64,000 nt of DNA from Dyella sp. GSA-30 (lineage in GTDB: Bacteria; Pseudomonadota; Gammaproteobacteria; Xanthomonadales; Rhodanobacteraceae): assembly GCF_027924605.1 (NCBI RefSeq), contig NZ_AP027042.1, forward strand, positions 186,001 through 250,000, read 5' to 3'. The translations under genes and the position numbers were made by a program. The notes under the pieces were generated by a model, which ran no database searches, had not been told where the DNA came from, and saw only the letters and a program-made list of their open reading frames with translations. Within the stretch, counting starts at the first letter, position 1. Each line of letters begins with the position of its first letter. Positions 1 to 9,036 of the stretch are shown one piece after another.

Positions 1-1166
1 ACCAGTACGCGATCGAACAGCGTGGTTTCGGGGATGTTCTCGCCTTCGTAGCTGACTTCGATGCCTTTCTTGGTGGCCTTGGCCTCGACCACCTTGGTCT
101 TGAGGTGGATGCCCTTGACCTTGCTCGCCAGGCGCTTGGCCAGCGGCTTGATCAGGTCGGCATCGGCACCGGGAATGATCTGGTCCATGAACTCGACCAC
201 GGTCACTTCGCTGCCCAGCGCTGCGTACACCGTCGCCATTTCCAGGCCGATGATGCCGCCGCCGACAACCAACAGTTTCTTCGGCACGTCCTTCAGCTCA
301 AGCGCACCGGTCGAATCCATGATGCGCTCGTCGTCCCACGGGAATGCCGGCAGGCGCACCGACTGCGAGCCGGCAGCGATCACCGCCTTCTCGAAACGGA
401 TCAGCTTCTTGCCGTCCTTGCCTTCCACTTCCAGTTCGTTGGGCGACACGAAACTGCCCACGCCCTGCACGGTCCGCACCTTGCGCTGCTTGGCCATGGT
501 GCCCAAGCCGCCGGTCAGCTGACCAACGACCTTGCTCTTGAAACTGCGCAGCTTGTCGATATCGATCTTCGGCTTGCCGAAGCTCACGCCGTGGGCGGCC
601 ATCGCCTCGGCTTCGTCGATCACCGCCGCGGCATGCAGCAGCGCCTTGGACGGAATGCAACCGACATTGAGGCAGACGCCACCGAGCGTTTCATAGCGTT
701 CGACCAGCACCGTATCCAGGCCGACATCGGCACCACGGAACGCAGCGGTGTAGCCGCCAGGGCCCGAGCCAAGCACGAGCAACTGGCATTCGATGTCCGC
801 CGTACGACCACTGGCACCGGCAGCCTTCGGTGCCGGAGTAGCGGCAGGAGCTGATGCGGGCGCGGCCTTGGGAGCAGTGGCTGCCGGCGTGGGTGCCGCC
901 GGTGCAGGCGCCGGAGCGGCAGCGTCCGACGTTTCCAGCACGGCAATCACCGCGCCTTCGGAAACTTCGTCGCCAACCTTGAGCTTGAGCTCCTTGATCA
1001 CGCCGGCGGCGCTGGAGGGAATCTCCATCGTCGCCTTGTCCGACTCGAGGGTGATCAGGCTCTGTTCTTTCTCGACTTTGTCGCCGACGTTGACCAGTAC
1101 TTCGATCACCGGCACGCCATCGTGGCCGCCGATGTCGGGGACTTTGATTTCGATCGTGTTCGCCAT
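1..1166 (-). CDS. lpdA: Dihydrolipoyl dehydrogenase (E3) with N-terminal lipoyl domain, partial
   Basis: FAD flavoprotein that reoxidises the dihydrolipoyl groups of the pyruvate dehydrogenase E2 subunit using NAD+. The frame is open from an ATG at 1166 to position 1, about 388 residues; the C-terminal part (rest of the NAD and interface domains) lies outside the window. Residues 1-80 form a lipoyl domain with the lipoylation motif [10 protein letters not shown], followed by an Ala/Pro linker to about residue 125. The FAD domain starts [13 protein letters not shown] and has the redox disulfide [13 protein letters not shown]; the NAD-binding motif [12 protein letters not shown] follows. A lipoyl domain on E3 is a known variant (as in Neisseria P64k). 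The start is 16 nt downstream of the aceF stop, so the two form one operon. No close strong RBS is seen. Confidence 0.95.
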   Translation of the reverse strand, partial: MANTIEIKVPDIGGHDGVPVIEVLVNVGDKVEKEQSLITLESDKATMEIPSSAAGVIKELKLKVGDEVSEGAVIAVLETSDAAAPAPAPAAPTPAATAPKAAPASAPAATPAPKAAGASGRTADIECQLLVLGSGPGGYTAAFRGADVGLDTVLVERYETLGGVCLNVGCIPSKALLHAAAVIDEAEAMAAHGVSFGKPKIDIDKLRSFKSKVVGQLTGGLGTMAKQRKVRTVQGVGSFVSPNELEVEGKDGKKLIRFEKAVIAAGSQSVRLPAFPWDDERIMDSTGALELKDVPKKLLVVGGGIIGLEMATVYAALGSEVTVVEFMDQIIPGADADLIKPLAKRLASKVKGIHLKTKVVEAKATKKGIEVSYEGENIPETTLFDRVL

Positions 1167-1182
1167 GATTCGAATCCCCCGG

Positions 1183-2889
1183 TCAGAGCAACAGGCGACG
1201 GATGTCGCCCAGCTGCGTGGCCAGGAAGGACGCGAAACGCGCGGCAAGCGCGCCGTCGATCACGCGATGGTCGTAGGACAGCGACAGCGGCAGGATCAGG
1301 CGTGGCGCGAATTCCTTGCCGTTCCAGACCGGCTTGGTGGATGCCTTGGACACACCCAGGATCGCCACTTCCGGCGCATTGACGATCGGCGTGAACGACG
1401 TGCCGCCAATCCCGCCCAGCGAGGAAATCGAGAAGCAGCCGCCGGACATGTCGGCCGGACCGAGCTTCTTGTCGCGCGCCTTCTTGGAGATCTCGCCCAG
1501 CTCCAGCGCGAGGTCGAGCAGACCCTTCTTGTCGCAATCGCGGATCACCGGCACCACCAGGCCATCGGGCGTATCCACCGCGATGCCGATGTGGAAGTAC
1601 TTCTTGAGGATCAGCTTCTCGCCGCTTTCGTCGAGCGAGGCGTTGAACTGCGGGAATTTCTTCAGCGCCGCGACCACCGCCTTGATCTGGAACACCAGCG
1701 GGGTGACCTTCAGATCCTTGTTCTCTTCGCCAAGCTTCTTGCGGAAGGCTTCGAGCTCGGTGATATCGGCATCTTCGTGCTGGGTGACGTGCGGAATCAT
1801 CGCCCAGTTGCGCGCCAGATTGGCACCGGAAATCTTCTGGATGCGCGACAGCGGCTTTTCTTCGATCTCGCCGAACTTGGCGAAGTCGACCTTCGGCCAC
1901 GGCAGCAGGTTCAGCCCGCCGCCACCGCCGACCGCCGCGCCGCCCGTCACCGGACGCGCGCCCGAAGCCAACGCATGCTTCACGTAGGCACTGATGTCTT
2001 CGCGCACGATACGGCCACCGCGGCCCGAGCCCTTCACCTGGTGCACGTCCACACCCAGCTCACGCGCGAAAGCGCGGATAGCGGGGCTGGCATACGGCGC
2101 ATCGCCCGGCATCACGATGCCAGCGTCGAACGGCGGACGGGCCTGCGGCGGTACATCGCCTTCGGGCGCATTGCCCGGCAGGATGCTGCGGCCGCCGATC
2201 GGCGCGGGCTTTTCTTCGACCCTGGCTGCCGCCGGGGTGGCTGCCGGAGCCGGCGCAGGTGCCGGAGCCGCACCGCCTTCGGACGACTCGATCAGGGCGA
2301 TCACATCGCCTTCGGACAGTTCATCACCCAGCTTGACCTTCAACTCCTTCACCACGCCACCGAACGGGGCCGGCACTTCCATCGTGGCTTTGTCCGATTC
2401 GAGCGTAATCAGGCCCTGGTCCTTGGCGACCGTGTCGCCGACCTTGACCAGCACTTCGACCACCGGCACACCGGTGCTGCCGATGTCGGGCACCTTGGCT
2501 TCGCGGACTGCACCGCCGCCGGCCGCCGGAGCGGGGACAGGCGCGCTCTTGGCCGGCTCGGCCGCCTTGGCAGCAACGGGTGCAGGTGCAGGTGCAGGTG
2601 CAGGTGCAGGCGCCGGAGCGGCGGCCTGCGGCGCGGGCGCAGTGGCGCCGTCTTCAGCCTCGATGATCGCGATCACGGTGCCTTCGGACACCTCGTCGCC
2701 CACCTTCAGCTTCACTTCCTTGACCGTACCTGCGAACGGCGCGGGCACCTCCATCGTCGCCTTGTCCGATTCCAGCGTGATCAGGCTCTGTTCCTTGGCG
2801 ACCTTGTCGCCCGGTTTGATCATCACTTCGATCACCGGCACATCGGCCTGGCCGATATCGGGAACACGCGCTTCTTTCAGGTCGGCCAT
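1183..2889 (-). CDS. aceF: Dihydrolipoyllysine acetyltransferase (E2) of pyruvate dehydrogenase
   Basis: Core subunit that transfers the acetyl group from lipoyl-lysine to CoA. It has 568 residues with two lipoyl domains: the lipoyl lysines are K43 and K167, both in [10 protein letters not shown]. These are joined by Ala/Pro linkers (about 82-127 and 205-250). A peripheral-subunit-binding domain follows ([14 protein letters not shown].. [11 protein letters not shown]), then the catalytic domain ending with the active-site motif DHRVIDG (His about 541). The ATG at 2889 has AGGAGA about 5 nt upstream. It is first gene of an operon with lpdA; the E1 gene aceE is not adjacent but near 32.5-35.2 kb. 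The first Ala/Pro linker is encoded by a hexamer tandem repeat. Confidence 0.97.
   Translation of the reverse strand: MADLKEARVPDIGQADVPVIEVMIKPGDKVAKEQSLITLESDKATMEVPAPFAGTVKEVKLKVGDEVSEGTVIAIIEAEDGATAPAPQAAAPAPAPAPAPAPAPVAAKAAEPAKSAPVPAPAAGGGAVREAKVPDIGSTGVPVVEVLVKVGDTVAKDQGLITLESDKATMEVPAPFGGVVKELKVKLGDELSEGDVIALIESSEGGAAPAPAPAPAATPAAARVEEKPAPIGGRSILPGNAPEGDVPPQARPPFDAGIVMPGDAPYASPAIRAFARELGVDVHQVKGSGRGGRIVREDISAYVKHALASGARPVTGGAAVGGGGGLNLLPWPKVDFAKFGEIEEKPLSRIQKISGANLARNWAMIPHVTQHEDADITELEAFRKKLGEENKDLKVTPLVFQIKAVVAALKKFPQFNASLDESGEKLILKKYFHIGIAVDTPDGLVVPVIRDCDKKGLLDLALELGEISKKARDKKLGPADMSGGCFSISSLGGIGGTSFTPIVNAPEVAILGVSKASTKPVWNGKEFAPRLILPLSLSYDHRVIDGALAARFASFLATQLGDIRRLLL
2581..2610 (-). 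repeat. Hexanucleotide tandem repeat in the E2 linker
   Basis: Five perfect copies of TGCAGG (plus-strand sense) inside aceF. They encode part of the alternating Ala-Pro linker between the two lipoyl domains. Being 6 bp, unit gain or loss keeps the frame. Confidence 0.85.
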
Positions 2890-3035
2890 GATTTCTCCTG
2901 CGGATACTTGGGTGGCGCACCGCTCGGGGATGGCGGCCGCAAGGCCTCACATAATAGCGAACAGGCAATGGTTTCGGGCGCCTTGGATCGATCTCAGGAG
3001 ACGAATAGCTGCCATTCGGCCCCGTACGGGGAGGG

Positions 3036-3206
3036 GCCAGGAGTGAGTGGAGAGGAGTGAGGAGTAAGAGAGAGCAGCCAAGCCGGCTTTTACTCACTCA
3101 TCACTCATCCTGGCTCGCTCCTGGCTTAGGGGGTAGGAGTGAGGGGAGAGAGTGCCCGCCCAGCCTGCTTTCTCTCACTCCTCACTCCTCTTCACCCACT
3201 CCTGGC
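3036..3206. repeat. Two tandem imperfect inverted repeats between aceF and the ABC operon
   Basis: The 410-bp gap between divergent aceF and the ABC ATPase holds two long imperfect dyads. The first spans about 3036-3114, with GCCAGGAGTGAGTG facing CACTCATCCTGGC. The second has AGGAGTGAGGGGAGAGAG (3135-3152) facing CTCTCACTCCTCACTCCT (3172-3189). Both arms are strand-biased (purine versus pyrimidine). They look like two copies of one mobile palindrome family. The rest of the gap shows no gene. Confidence 0.6.
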
Positions 3207-3299
3207 TCTTCCACCCCCATGACCTTAAGCGCATGCCGCCCGCCCGCGCGCCCTCTAAGCTGGCTGTAACGCCGCCATCGCGGCCTCCCAGGTGGTGTC

Positions 3300-4184
3300 A
3301 TGCTCAACATCCGCGATCTGTCCAAGACGTATGCCAATGGGGTCAAGGCCTTACGCCAGGTTTCCTTGGACATTCCGCACGGCATGTTCGGGCTGCTCGG
3401 CCCCAACGGGGCGGGCAAATCCTCGCTGATGCGCACTATCGCGACGCTGCAGGATCCGGATGCGGGCAGCATCACGCTCAACGGGCAGGATCTGCTGGCC
3501 GACAAGCAGGCCACCCGCCGCCTGCTCGGCTACCTGCCGCAAGAATTTGGGGTGTACCCGAAGGTCTCCGCCGAGGCCATGCTCGATCACTTTGCGGTGC
3601 TCAAGGGCGTGACCCACAAGCGCGAACGGCGCGAACTGGTCGAGGCCCTGCTTCGACAGGTGAATCTCTGGGACGTACGCAAGCGCAAGCTCGGCACGTA
3701 TTCCGGCGGCATGCGGCAACGCTTCGGCATCGCCCAGGCGCTGATCGGCGATCCGCGCCTGGTCATCGTCGACGAACCCACTGCCGGCCTCGACCCGGAA
3801 GAACGCAACCGCTTTCTTAACCTGCTCGCCGAAATTGGCGAACGAGTGGTGGTGATTCTTTCCACGCATATCGTCGAGGACGTCACCGACCTGTGTCCGC
3901 GCATGGCGATCATCGGCCAGGGCGAGGTGCTGCTCAGCGGCGAACCGCTGGAAACCATCCGCGCCCTCGACGGGCGTGTCTGGCGACGCTCGATCGACAA
4001 GTCCGAACTGGACGGCTATCGCGCACGCATGAACATCCTTTCCACCCGCCTTACCGGTGGCCGTACGCAAATCCACGTGCTGGCGGACAGCTCGCCCGGC
4101 GAAGGTTTCGAAACGGTATCCCCCGATCTCGAAGACGTCTATTTCGGCGAACTGCGCAAGCAGGCCGCGGCCAAGACCGCCTGA
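3300..4184 (+). CDS. ABC transporter ATP-binding protein
   Basis: Cytoplasmic ATPase, 294 residues. Walker A GPNGAGKSS is at residues 34-42, the Q-loop LPQEFG near 82, the signature YSGGMRQRFG near 135, Walker B LVIVDEPTAGLDP near 156 and the switch LSTHIVEDV near 192. It belongs to the group of ATPases that drive ABC-2 type permeases. It is followed 24 nt downstream by the permease/peptidase fusion, which is almost certainly its membrane partner. The ATG at 3300 has only a weak upstream purine stretch (CCAGGTGGTGTC). The substrate is unknown. Confidence 0.93.
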   Translation: MLNIRDLSKTYANGVKALRQVSLDIPHGMFGLLGPNGAGKSSLMRTIATLQDPDAGSITLNGQDLLADKQATRRLLGYLPQEFGVYPKVSAEAMLDHFAVLKGVTHKRERRELVEALLRQVNLWDVRKRKLGTYSGGMRQRFGIAQALIGDPRLVIVDEPTAGLDPEERNRFLNLLAEIGERVVVILSTHIVEDVTDLCPRMAIIGQGEVLLSGEPLETIRALDGRVWRRSIDKSELDGYRARMNILSTRLTGGRTQIHVLADSSPGEGFETVSPDLEDVYFGELRKQAAAKTA

Positions 4185-4208
4185 CCGGCGCCGGACAAGG
4201 ACGCACTC

Positions 4209-7200
4209 ATGCTCTTCGAAATCTTTCGTTTCGAGCTACGCCAGCAGCTGAAATCACCGTTGTTCTGGGTGATTGCGCTTGTCTATGGCGCCGTAGCTTT
4301 TCTGGTTGCCAGCAGCGACGCGGTGGCCCTGGGCGGCGCTAGCGGAAACGTGCTGCGCAACGCACCGATGGTGATCGCGCGACTTCTCGGCTCACTGTCT
4401 GTCGTGAGCATGTTCCTGGTGACCGCTTTCGTTGCGACTTCGGCGTTGCGCGATTTCGACATGCGCACGTCGGAGCTTGTCTTTACGACACCAGTCAGCC
4501 GCGGCGCGTATCTGGGAGGGCGCTTCCTCGCCGGTTACACGACGACACTGGCCGTTATGGTGGTCTGCGCCATCGGCATCGCCCTGGGCGGCGCCATGCC
4601 CTGGATCGACCAGGTACGGATGGGGCCTTTCAGCCTTGCCGGCTACACCTGGGGCATGGGCGTCATCGTCATCCCCGACATGCTGCTGATTGCGGCATTG
4701 CTGTTTTTACTGGCTACCGCAACGCGTTCGCTGCTGGCCACTTATATCGGCGTGATCGTGTTCTTCCTGCTGTTTGTCATCTCCGGACGACTGACCCAGG
4801 ACATCAACAACCACACGATTGCCGCCCTGATCGACCCGTTCGGCATTCGCACTGTGGGCCTGACCACCCGCTACTGGTCAGCCGATCAGTTCAATCACCA
4901 ATTGCCCCAGCTTGACGGCTTACTGCTGTTCAATCGCCTGATCTGGATCGGCGTCGCGCTGGTGATGTTCGCGGCGGCGTTCTGGTTGTTCCGCGCCAAT
5001 CGCGAGGGCGTACAGCTACCGCAACGGAAAAAGAAACGTGGCGAGCCGCCGATCCTGCGCACGCCGCATGCCGGTGCATTGAACCTGCCCAAAGTCCAGT
5101 TGCGCGACGACGCCCGCGCGCACCGCGCACAGTTCAGCAAGCTGTTCATGTTCGACACCATGAGCGTGCTCACTGGCGTGCCCTTCCTGATCATGCTGGT
5201 GCTCGGCCTCGTCAACCTGATTCCGGCCATCATTTTTTCCGGGCAGATCTATGGCACGCCGACCTATCCTGTCACCCACCAGATGCTGGAGATCGTGCGG
5301 GGCGCCTTTCATTGGCTGCTCTATATCATCGTCACCTTCTATGCGGGCGAACTGGTCTGGCGCGATCGCAGCCTGCGTGTCGCCGAAGTAAGCGATACCT
5401 ACCCCCTGCCGAACTGGGTCACGCTGCTGTCCAAGCTGATGGCATTGACCGTCGTCATCTTCGTGTTCCTGGTGACCGGTTCGCTGGTTGCCATGGTGTG
5501 GCAACTTACTCACGGTTACACGCAGCTGGAGTTGTCGCTCTATCGAAGCCAGTTGCTGCTGAACGCCGTACCCTTCCTGCTGCTGGGCGCGCTCGCGCTG
5601 TTTCTGCAGGTGATTTCGAACAACAAGTTCCTCGGTTATCTGCTGACGATCCTGTGGTTCGTCTGGCTGATCGGCTTCGGCTTCCTCCATTGGGACCACA
5701 ACCTTTACACCTTCGGCGGCACGCCGGAACTGCCCTACTCCGATATGAACGGCTACGGGCGATTCATGAAAGCCGTCCTCTGGTTCGACTTTTACTGGGC
5801 ATGCTGCGCGACCGTCCTGCTTTGCCTGGCATCGCTTTTCTGGGTGCGCGGCACCGACCAGACCTGGCGCCAACGCCTAAGCGAGGCGCGTCGGCGCATG
5901 CGCGCGCCGATGAAGATCGCCATGGGCGTGGCGCTGCTGGCATTTATCGGCAGCGGAGCATGGATCTTCTACAACACCAATGTGCTCAATCACTACAAGA
6001 ACAGCGAAGCGGAGAAGATCGAGCACGCCGACTATGAAAAGCTCTACGCCAAGTACCGCAACATCCCGCAACCGCGCATAGCGGCGATCAAGGCAGACGT
6101 AGACATCTATCCGGACGAACCGAACCGGATCGAGTTCCGCGTGCACTACACGCTGACAAATAAGCACGATCAGCCGATCAGCGATCTGCACGTCAATACC
6201 GATACCGACTTCACCATGAAGTCGCTGAACTTCGCGCCGCATGACGTGATAAGCGACGATAAGAGGCTCGGCTATACGATCTACAGGCTGAAGACCCCGC
6301 TGGCGCCAGGCGCGTCGATGGACTTCGATTTCGATATGGAATATGCCCCCAAGGGCTTTACCAACAGCCCCGAAGGCGAGTTCCTGGCTGGCAACGGCAC
6401 GTTCGTCAACAGCGGCGTGCTGCCGAAATTCGGTTACCAGGACGGCAATCAGATCACCGACCGCAACGACCGGCGCAAGTACGGCCTGTCGGCCGAGGTG
6501 CCGCGGATGCCCAAGTTGGGTGACGAGAAGGCGCGCGCGAACACCTACATCGCCAACGATGCCGACTGGCTGGCCTTCGACACGACGGTCTCGACCTCCG
6601 CCGATCAGATCGCGCTGGCACCGGGTTACCTGCAGAAGGAATGGACCGCCAACGGCCGCCATTACTTCCATTACGTTATGGACAAGCCGATGCTGCCGTT
6701 TGCAGCGTGGCTGTCGGCGCGTTACGCGGTCAAACGCGACCATTTCAAGGACATTGCGATCGAGGTCTACTACAACCCCGCGCACTCCTGGAATGTCGAC
6801 CGGATGATCGAGGGCGTAAAGGACGCATTGGCCTACTACGACGCCAACTACACGCCCTATCAGTTCCGCCAGGTACGCATCCTGGAGTTCCCCAACTACG
6901 CCAGCTTTGCGCAGTCCTTCGCCAACACGATTCCGTTCTCCGAATCGATCGGCTTTATCGCCGACCTGCGCGACACCTCGAAGATCGACTATCCGTACTA
7001 CGTCACTGCGCACGAAGTGGCGCATCAATGGTGGGCGCATCAGGTGATCGGCGCGAATATGCAGGGCTCGACCATGCTCAGCGAGTCGCTGGCGCAGTAT
7101 TCGGCGTTGATGGTGATGGAGCATCGCTACGGCGCCAACCAGATGCGCAAGTTCCTCAAGTACGAACTCGACGCCTACCTGGGCGGCCGCGCGGGTGAGG

Positions 7201-7796
7201 CGGTGGCCGAAGAGCCCCTGGCCAAGGTCGAGAACCAGCAGTACATCCACTACCGCAAGGGCTCGCTGATCTTCTACGCGCTGAAGGACTATATCGGCGA
7301 AGGCACCTTCAATGGTGTGCTCAAGCGGTTCCTGGAAGCCAAGCAGTTCCAGCAGCCGCCGTATACGACGTCACAGGAATTCATGGACAGCCTGCGTGCC
7401 TCGGTCGACCCGAAATGGCATCCGGTGCTGGACGATTTCTTCTGGAAGATCACGCTGTACGACAACCGCATGACCGAAGCGACGGCCAAGAAACTGCCCA
7501 ACGGCAAGTATCAGGTCACGCTCAAAGTGCATGCCGGCAAGATCTACGTCGACGGCAAGGGCAAGGAAACCGATGCCGACCCGGGCATCCCGCTCGACAT
7601 CGGCGTGTTCGCCGCCTCGCCGGGGAACGGCCAGGAAGGCAAACCGCTTTATCTGCAAAAGCGCGACATACCCAAGGGCGACAGCACGATCACCGTCGAG
7701 GTCGATGGTGTGCCGGCCACGGCGGGTATCGACCCTTACAACAAGCTGATCGATCGGGTTTCCGATGACAATCGGCGGAGTGTCAGTTTGCAGTAA
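4209..7796 (+). CDS. ABC-2 type permease fused to an M1-family metallopeptidase domain
   Basis: A 1195-residue protein. Residues 1-560 are membrane-rich: about a dozen hydrophobic segments in two ABC-2 permease-like halves separated by a charged loop with KKKRGE around 275. After one more hydrophobic segment (about 575-595), residues 620-1195 resemble an M1 (gluzincin) aminopeptidase. The zinc motif HEVAH is at 935-939, followed by the third ligand Glu at 959 in LSESLAQY. The spacing is 19 residues rather than the classic 18, and the exopeptidase GxMEN motif is replaced by IPFSESIGF. The peptidase part would lie outside the inner membrane if the last segment crosses outward (inference). It is co-transcribed with the ATPase at 3300-4184. 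This fusion is a known but barely characterised protein class. Confidence 0.92.
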   Translation: MLFEIFRFELRQQLKSPLFWVIALVYGAVAFLVASSDAVALGGASGNVLRNAPMVIARLLGSLSVVSMFLVTAFVATSALRDFDMRTSELVFTTPVSRGAYLGGRFLAGYTTTLAVMVVCAIGIALGGAMPWIDQVRMGPFSLAGYTWGMGVIVIPDMLLIAALLFLLATATRSLLATYIGVIVFFLLFVISGRLTQDINNHTIAALIDPFGIRTVGLTTRYWSADQFNHQLPQLDGLLLFNRLIWIGVALVMFAAAFWLFRANREGVQLPQRKKKRGEPPILRTPHAGALNLPKVQLRDDARAHRAQFSKLFMFDTMSVLTGVPFLIMLVLGLVNLIPAIIFSGQIYGTPTYPVTHQMLEIVRGAFHWLLYIIVTFYAGELVWRDRSLRVAEVSDTYPLPNWVTLLSKLMALTVVIFVFLVTGSLVAMVWQLTHGYTQLELSLYRSQLLLNAVPFLLLGALALFLQVISNNKFLGYLLTILWFVWLIGFGFLHWDHNLYTFGGTPELPYSDMNGYGRFMKAVLWFDFYWACCATVLLCLASLFWVRGTDQTWRQRLSEARRRMRAPMKIAMGVALLAFIGSGAWIFYNTNVLNHYKNSEAEKIEHADYEKLYAKYRNIPQPRIAAIKADVDIYPDEPNRIEFRVHYTLTNKHDQPISDLHVNTDTDFTMKSLNFAPHDVISDDKRLGYTIYRLKTPLAPGASMDFDFDMEYAPKGFTNSPEGEFLAGNGTFVNSGVLPKFGYQDGNQITDRNDRRKYGLSAEVPRMPKLGDEKARANTYIANDADWLAFDTTVSTSADQIALAPGYLQKEWTANGRHYFHYVMDKPMLPFAAWLSARYAVKRDHFKDIAIEVYYNPAHSWNVDRMIEGVKDALAYYDANYTPYQFRQVRILEFPNYASFAQSFANTIPFSESIGFIADLRDTSKIDYPYYVTAHEVAHQWWAHQVIGANMQGSTMLSESLAQYSALMVMEHRYGANQMRKFLKYELDAYLGGRAGEAVAEEPLAKVENQQYIHYRKGSLIFYALKDYIGEGTFNGVLKRFLEAKQFQQPPYTTSQEFMDSLRASVDPKWHPVLDDFFWKITLYDNRMTEATAKKLPNGKYQVTLKVHAGKIYVDGKGKETDADPGIPLDIGVFAASPGNGQEGKPLYLQKRDIPKGDSTITVEVDGVPATAGIDPYNKLIDRVSDDNRRSVSLQ

Positions 7797-7845
7797 GTAG
7801 GGGGCCGGAGGCGACCTTGAAGAAACTCGGCAGCCTCTTCCTATT

Positions 7846-7952
7846 CGTCATCCCGGCGAAGGCCGGGATCCACTCCTCAGTTCTCGTTTTTCAGATAGCG
7901 TTTGGCAAGCGGCCACGTTGAGGAGTCGATCCCGGCCTTCGCCGGGATGACG
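7846..7952. repeat. 34-bp near-perfect inverted repeat in a convergent gap
   Basis: Arms 7846-7879 and 7919-7952 are reverse complements with a single mismatch and a 39-nt loop. Each arm itself holds the palindrome ATCCCGGC..GCCGGGAT. It lies between the convergent permease/peptidase and MscS genes, so it could fold into a bidirectional terminator. The same core recurs at 55215-55254. The rest of the 7797-8017 gap has no gene. Confidence 0.8.
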
Positions 7953-8017
7953 ATGAAGACTGAGGTTGTTCGAGCTCTTGAAGCTGCGCCGAAGAAACGT
8001 GGTCCTATTTTTACCGC

Positions 8018-8860
8018 CTAGCGGGCTGCCTCCTTGCTTTCCGGCAGTTGCCCCTGCACCAGTCGCAATTCCCGCTGCGGAAACGGAATGGTGATGCCCT
8101 CTGCATCAAAGCACTCTTTCACGCGACGCAACAGATCGGTCTGCGTCGCCCAGAAATCGCCGGTATTGGTAAACGCACGCAGCAGCAGATTCACCGAGCT
8201 GTCTGCCAGCGCCTCGGTATAGACACCCGGCGCGGGCTCCTTGAGGATGCGCTCATCGGCTTGAAAAAGCGCTTCGACCAACGCCATCGCCTTGCCGATA
8301 TCGTCCTGGTAGCCGATACCCACGCGCAATTCGAACCGACGCGTGCCGCGCCGATTGAAATTGATGATGGCGTCGCCGCCGATCTTGGCATTGGGCACCA
8401 CTGCCTCGCGGTTGTCCGGCAGCACAAGCACGGTATGCATCAGATTGATGCTTTCGACGGTGCCGTCGATGCCGCCGGCATGGATAAAATCGCCCACACG
8501 AAACGGCCGAAACAGAATCAACAGCACGCCCCAGGCCAGGTTGCTCAGCGAGCCCTGCAACGACAGGCCAATCGCCAGACTCGCAGCACCCAGCGCTGCG
8601 GCCATCGGCGCGAACGGAACGCCGGCCTTGGTCAGCACCGCCACGATGATCATCGCGATCAGCGCGCCGTAGATCAGGTTGCGCAGAAAGCCGATCAATG
8701 TTGGATCAAAGCTCGCCCGCCCCATCGCACGCCCGGCGAAATTGGTCACGCGCTTGGCCGCCCACAGGCCCACCACGAGGATCACCAGCGCAGCGATCAG
8801 ATTGATGATGACGGCGATCGCGCCCTCGGAAAGATTGAGATGCTTGAGGTAGTCGTGCAT
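8018..8860 (-). CDS. Small-conductance mechanosensitive channel, MscS family
   Basis: Inner-membrane channel that opens on membrane tension during osmotic downshock. It has 280 residues, close to the 286 of E. coli MscS. There are three hydrophobic segments; the pore helix is the Gly/Ala-rich stretch MAAALGAASLAIGLSLQGSLSNLAWG, followed by the cytoplasmic beta and alpha/beta domains (FRPFRVGDFI, VVPNAKI, FELRVGIGY). I chose the ATG at 8860 (MHDYLKHLN) because it gives the usual family length. An upstream in-frame ATG at 8980 would add 40 residues with no family resemblance. It is transcribed alone. Confidence 0.93.
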   Translation of the reverse strand: MHDYLKHLNLSEGAIAVIINLIAALVILVVGLWAAKRVTNFAGRAMGRASFDPTLIGFLRNLIYGALIAMIIVAVLTKAGVPFAPMAAALGAASLAIGLSLQGSLSNLAWGVLLILFRPFRVGDFIHAGGIDGTVESINLMHTVLVLPDNREAVVPNAKIGGDAIINFNRRGTRRFELRVGIGYQDDIGKAMALVEALFQADERILKEPAPGVYTEALADSSVNLLLRAFTNTGDFWATQTDLLRRVKECFDAEGITIPFPQRELRLVQGQLPESKEAAR

Positions 8861-8931
8861 ACGAAGTCCAGCTCGTCGTGAGTACCTCGACAAGCCTAGC
8901 ATCCGCGTCGATGCCTCGCCCGATGGCAGAC

Positions 8932-8970
8932 AAAAAAACGCCGCGTCTGGGGTGAGCAACGGACGCGGCG
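8932..8970 (-). terminator. Rho-independent terminator downstream of the DUF2884 gene
   Basis: On the minus strand CGCCGCGTC pairs with GACGCGGCG and is followed by seven T residues. It sits 67 nt beyond the stop of the gene at 9037-9837 and before mscS, separating the two. Confidence 0.85.
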
Positions 8971-9036
8971 ATGGATTCACGCTGTGGGGGAGCGGATATC
9001 CTTAACAGCTAGTTTTGATAGAGCTTTTTTTGGGGA

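Noticed and set aside
1166-1180. ATTCGAATCCC resembling a tRNA T-arm
   Set aside because: It is the spacer between lpdA and aceF; no acceptor or anticodon arms are nearby.
793-3060. A 755-codon plus-strand open frame opposite aceF and lpdA
   Set aside because: It is antisense to two clear pyruvate dehydrogenase genes, is low-complexity and shows no motif; long antisense frames are normal in high-GC genes.
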